Origin: CAJKWP01 sp964554475
Lineage (GTDB): Bacteria > Bacillota > Clostridia > Christensenellales > UBA1242
DNA: 44,240 nucleotides
Assembly (NCBI GenBank): GCA_964554475.1
Contig: CAZKOT010000006.1
Span: forward strand, 1-44,240
Reading direction: 5' to 3'
Part shown: positions 43,214 to 44,240 of the stretch, piece by piece
Layout of the letters: every line of letters starts with the position of its first letter
Numbering within the stretch: position 1 is the stretch's first letter
Notes under the pieces: model-generated
Seen by the model: the letters and a program-made list of their open reading frames with translations, nothing else
Told to the model about the DNA's origin: nothing
Databases searched by the model: none
Translations under genes and position numbers: made by a program

Positions 43214-43328
43214 TAATCACCTTTTTCTGTTCAATTCTTAAATCTAGCTCACAGCAGAAAATCTTACCAAAAACACTTTAAAACTTGTAAACATTTTAAA
43301 AATTCTCTATTGAAATATTTAAATCGTC

Positions 43329-43350
43329 ATGTCTAGACATACTCCTAGGA
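43329..43350. repeat. Adjacent CTAG-centred palindromes in the giant-gene leader
   Basis: ATGTCTAGACAT (43329-43340, perfect 12-bp palindrome) is followed two bases later by TCCTAGGA (43343-43350, perfect 8-bp palindrome). They lie about midway in the predicted 5' leader. Candidate operator or RNA structure. Confidence 0.5.
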
Positions 43351-43450
43351 TATCCATGATTAAAACTACTTCTTTTCTTAAATCAATCAATATTGCTTAA
43401 TTCCTATTAAAGTGTGATGCGTTTATATTATTATCAATTATAACAAAGTA

Positions 43451-43480
43451 ATTATACAATTTAAGAAAAACTCAAGTCAA
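43451..43480 (-). promoter_or_regulatory. Promoter of the giant surface-protein gene
   Basis: On the minus strand, TTGACT (43475-43480) and TATAAT (43451-43456) have an 18-base spacer. The predicted start near 43444 gives a leader of about 230 bases. Confidence 0.65.
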
Positions 43481-43772
43481 ACAATTGTCATATTAAAATA
43501 TGAACATATTTAAATAAGTTAATATGAAAAAAGAATGCAAAGTATAAAAAATTTAATGTTTCTTTATTGAGAAATAAACAAGTGCTAGTGAACAAAAATT
43601 GAGTTTTAATTTTTTAATTAACTTTGTAAGAACCCAACGAAATAAATTTTTTTTATTATCCTTTTGCGAAAAAGCGCAACAAAATCAATATGTGTTTTAC
43701 AAGCATGAAAATGCGTAGGCATTTTTGGGACAAGCAAAGCAATAACGATTATAAAACGTATTATTGTAAAAA

Positions 43773-43801
43773 TTGACAGATTTACAAAAATATGATATAA
43801 A
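43773..43801 (+). promoter_or_regulatory. Promoter of the ankyrin-repeat gene
   Basis: TTGACA (43773-43778) and TATAAA (43796-43801) have a 17-base spacer. The leader is about 70 bases, with AGGAGA at 43866-43871. Confidence 0.75.
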
Positions 43802-43878
43802 GAAAACATTTTTAAATAATTTCACAAAATTTAATCTCAAAAATATTTTTAAAAAATCTAAATTAGGAGAAAAATTTA

Positions 43879-44240
43879 ATGAACGAAGAATTAAATGAAA
43901 AACTGCTTGAAGCAGTAAAAGAAGGAGATATTGATTTGGTTCAAAATCTCATCAAACAAGGCGCAAATGTTAATGCTAGAGATGAAAATGGGGATACCGT
44001 ATTGATGTGGGCAACCTATAATGACGAGGACGATAACAACACTGAACTCGTCAAACTTCTTATCGCAAAAGGAGCCGATGTTAATGCAAAAAATAATAAT
44101 AATGAAACCGTTTTAATGGGTGCAGCAGGATATGGAAACACCGACATTTTTGAAACTCTTATTAATTACGGAGTCAATATGGACGCAAGAGACAAATGTA
44201 ATAATACTGTATTAATATGTGCAGCAAGAAATGGTCAGAC
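43879..44240 (+). CDS. Ankyrin-repeat protein, N-terminal part (runs off the window)
   Basis: 120 codons are visible, open to the window edge. An N-cap (LLEAVKEGDIDLVQNLIKQG) leads into ankyrin repeats with the typical ANVNARDENGDTVLMWA, ADVNAKNNNNETVLMGAA and VNMDARDKCNNTVLICAA consensus. There is no signal peptide, so it is probably a cytosolic protein-binding scaffold. GGAGA lies seven bases before the ATG, with a near-perfect promoter upstream. Total length and any C-terminal domain are unknown. Confidence 0.9.
   Translation, partial: MNEELNEKLLEAVKEGDIDLVQNLIKQGANVNARDENGDTVLMWATYNDEDDNNTELVKLLIAKGADVNAKNNNNETVLMGAAGYGNTDIFETLINYGVNMDARDKCNNTVLICAARNGQ

Larger units (their letters stand above)
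43214..43878. other. Non-coding region between giant gene and ankyrin gene
   Basis: 665 bases between divergent genes. It contains the giant-gene promoter and leader, a cluster of palindromes (43329-43350), a small hairpin AAAATGC/GCATTTT (43708-43725) and the ankyrin-gene promoter. No credible gene lies in it. Confidence 0.6.

Noticed and set aside
43618..43809. 63-codon ORF on the minus strand upstream of the ankyrin gene
   Set aside because: No ribosome binding site; it overlaps the plus-strand promoter and looks like chance.

Overview
The window looks like a chromosomal contig from a low-GC, endospore-forming Bacillota (Clostridia-like) bacterium. The reasons are very AT-rich intergenic DNA, the sporulation pair yqfC/yqfD, an L27 ribosomal protein with a Prp protease site next to prp, a perfect tandem pair of Spo0A boxes, and sigma-A-type promoters. 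A run of Ns at 7283-7368 marks a scaffold gap, so it is probably a metagenome assembly. I cannot place it below class level. Genes read with the standard code. I see no tRNA, rRNA, CRISPR array or insertion sequence.

Layout. 1-5141 (minus): ferrous iron transport (feoA-feoB) and a Ca2+-type P-ATPase. 5224-10387 (minus): a GNAT acetyltransferase, a U32 tRNA-hydroxylation-type protein, the scaffold gap, then era, ybeY, yqfD and yqfC, a ribosome-maturation and sporulation block that lacks the usual phoH. 10460-12318 (plus): rpsB-tsf with promoter, leader and terminator. 12600-16318: ddl, a small unknown protein, rsmD, a flavin-type split-barrel protein and a YgjP-type metallopeptidase. 16350-19932: a short alaS diverging from a YbiT/YkpA-type ABC-F gene. 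19955-20794: a signal-peptidase-like membrane protein without a recognisable catalytic serine. 21292-22850: rplU-prp-rpmA with a consensus promoter.

22981-29341 is the accessory-looking stretch. It holds a two-gene operon of unknown function behind an elaborate attenuator, a divergent aconitase-X-like pair, a lone but intact phage-type terminase large subunit, an SH3-like membrane protein, and a sigma-region-4-like protein behind tandem Spo0A boxes. 29342-43213 is one 4623-codon gene for a giant membrane-anchored extracellular protein, followed by 665 bases of non-coding DNA and the start of an ankyrin-repeat gene cut by the window end.

The two strongest candidates for undescribed biology are these. 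(1) On the minus strand at 23837-24096, a consensus promoter drives a short leader ORF rich in Phe/Tyr/Trp. Its stop codon lies inside an RNA arm that can dismantle a first terminator, and the arm released from that terminator matches the 5' arm of a second terminator in 14 of 15 positions. The result is a chained double attenuator ahead of two unknown genes. (2) Ribosomal protein L27 is made with an approximately 134-residue N-terminal prosequence ending exactly at a Prp cleavage motif, where the known Firmicutes prosequence is about nine residues. The Prp protease is encoded next door.
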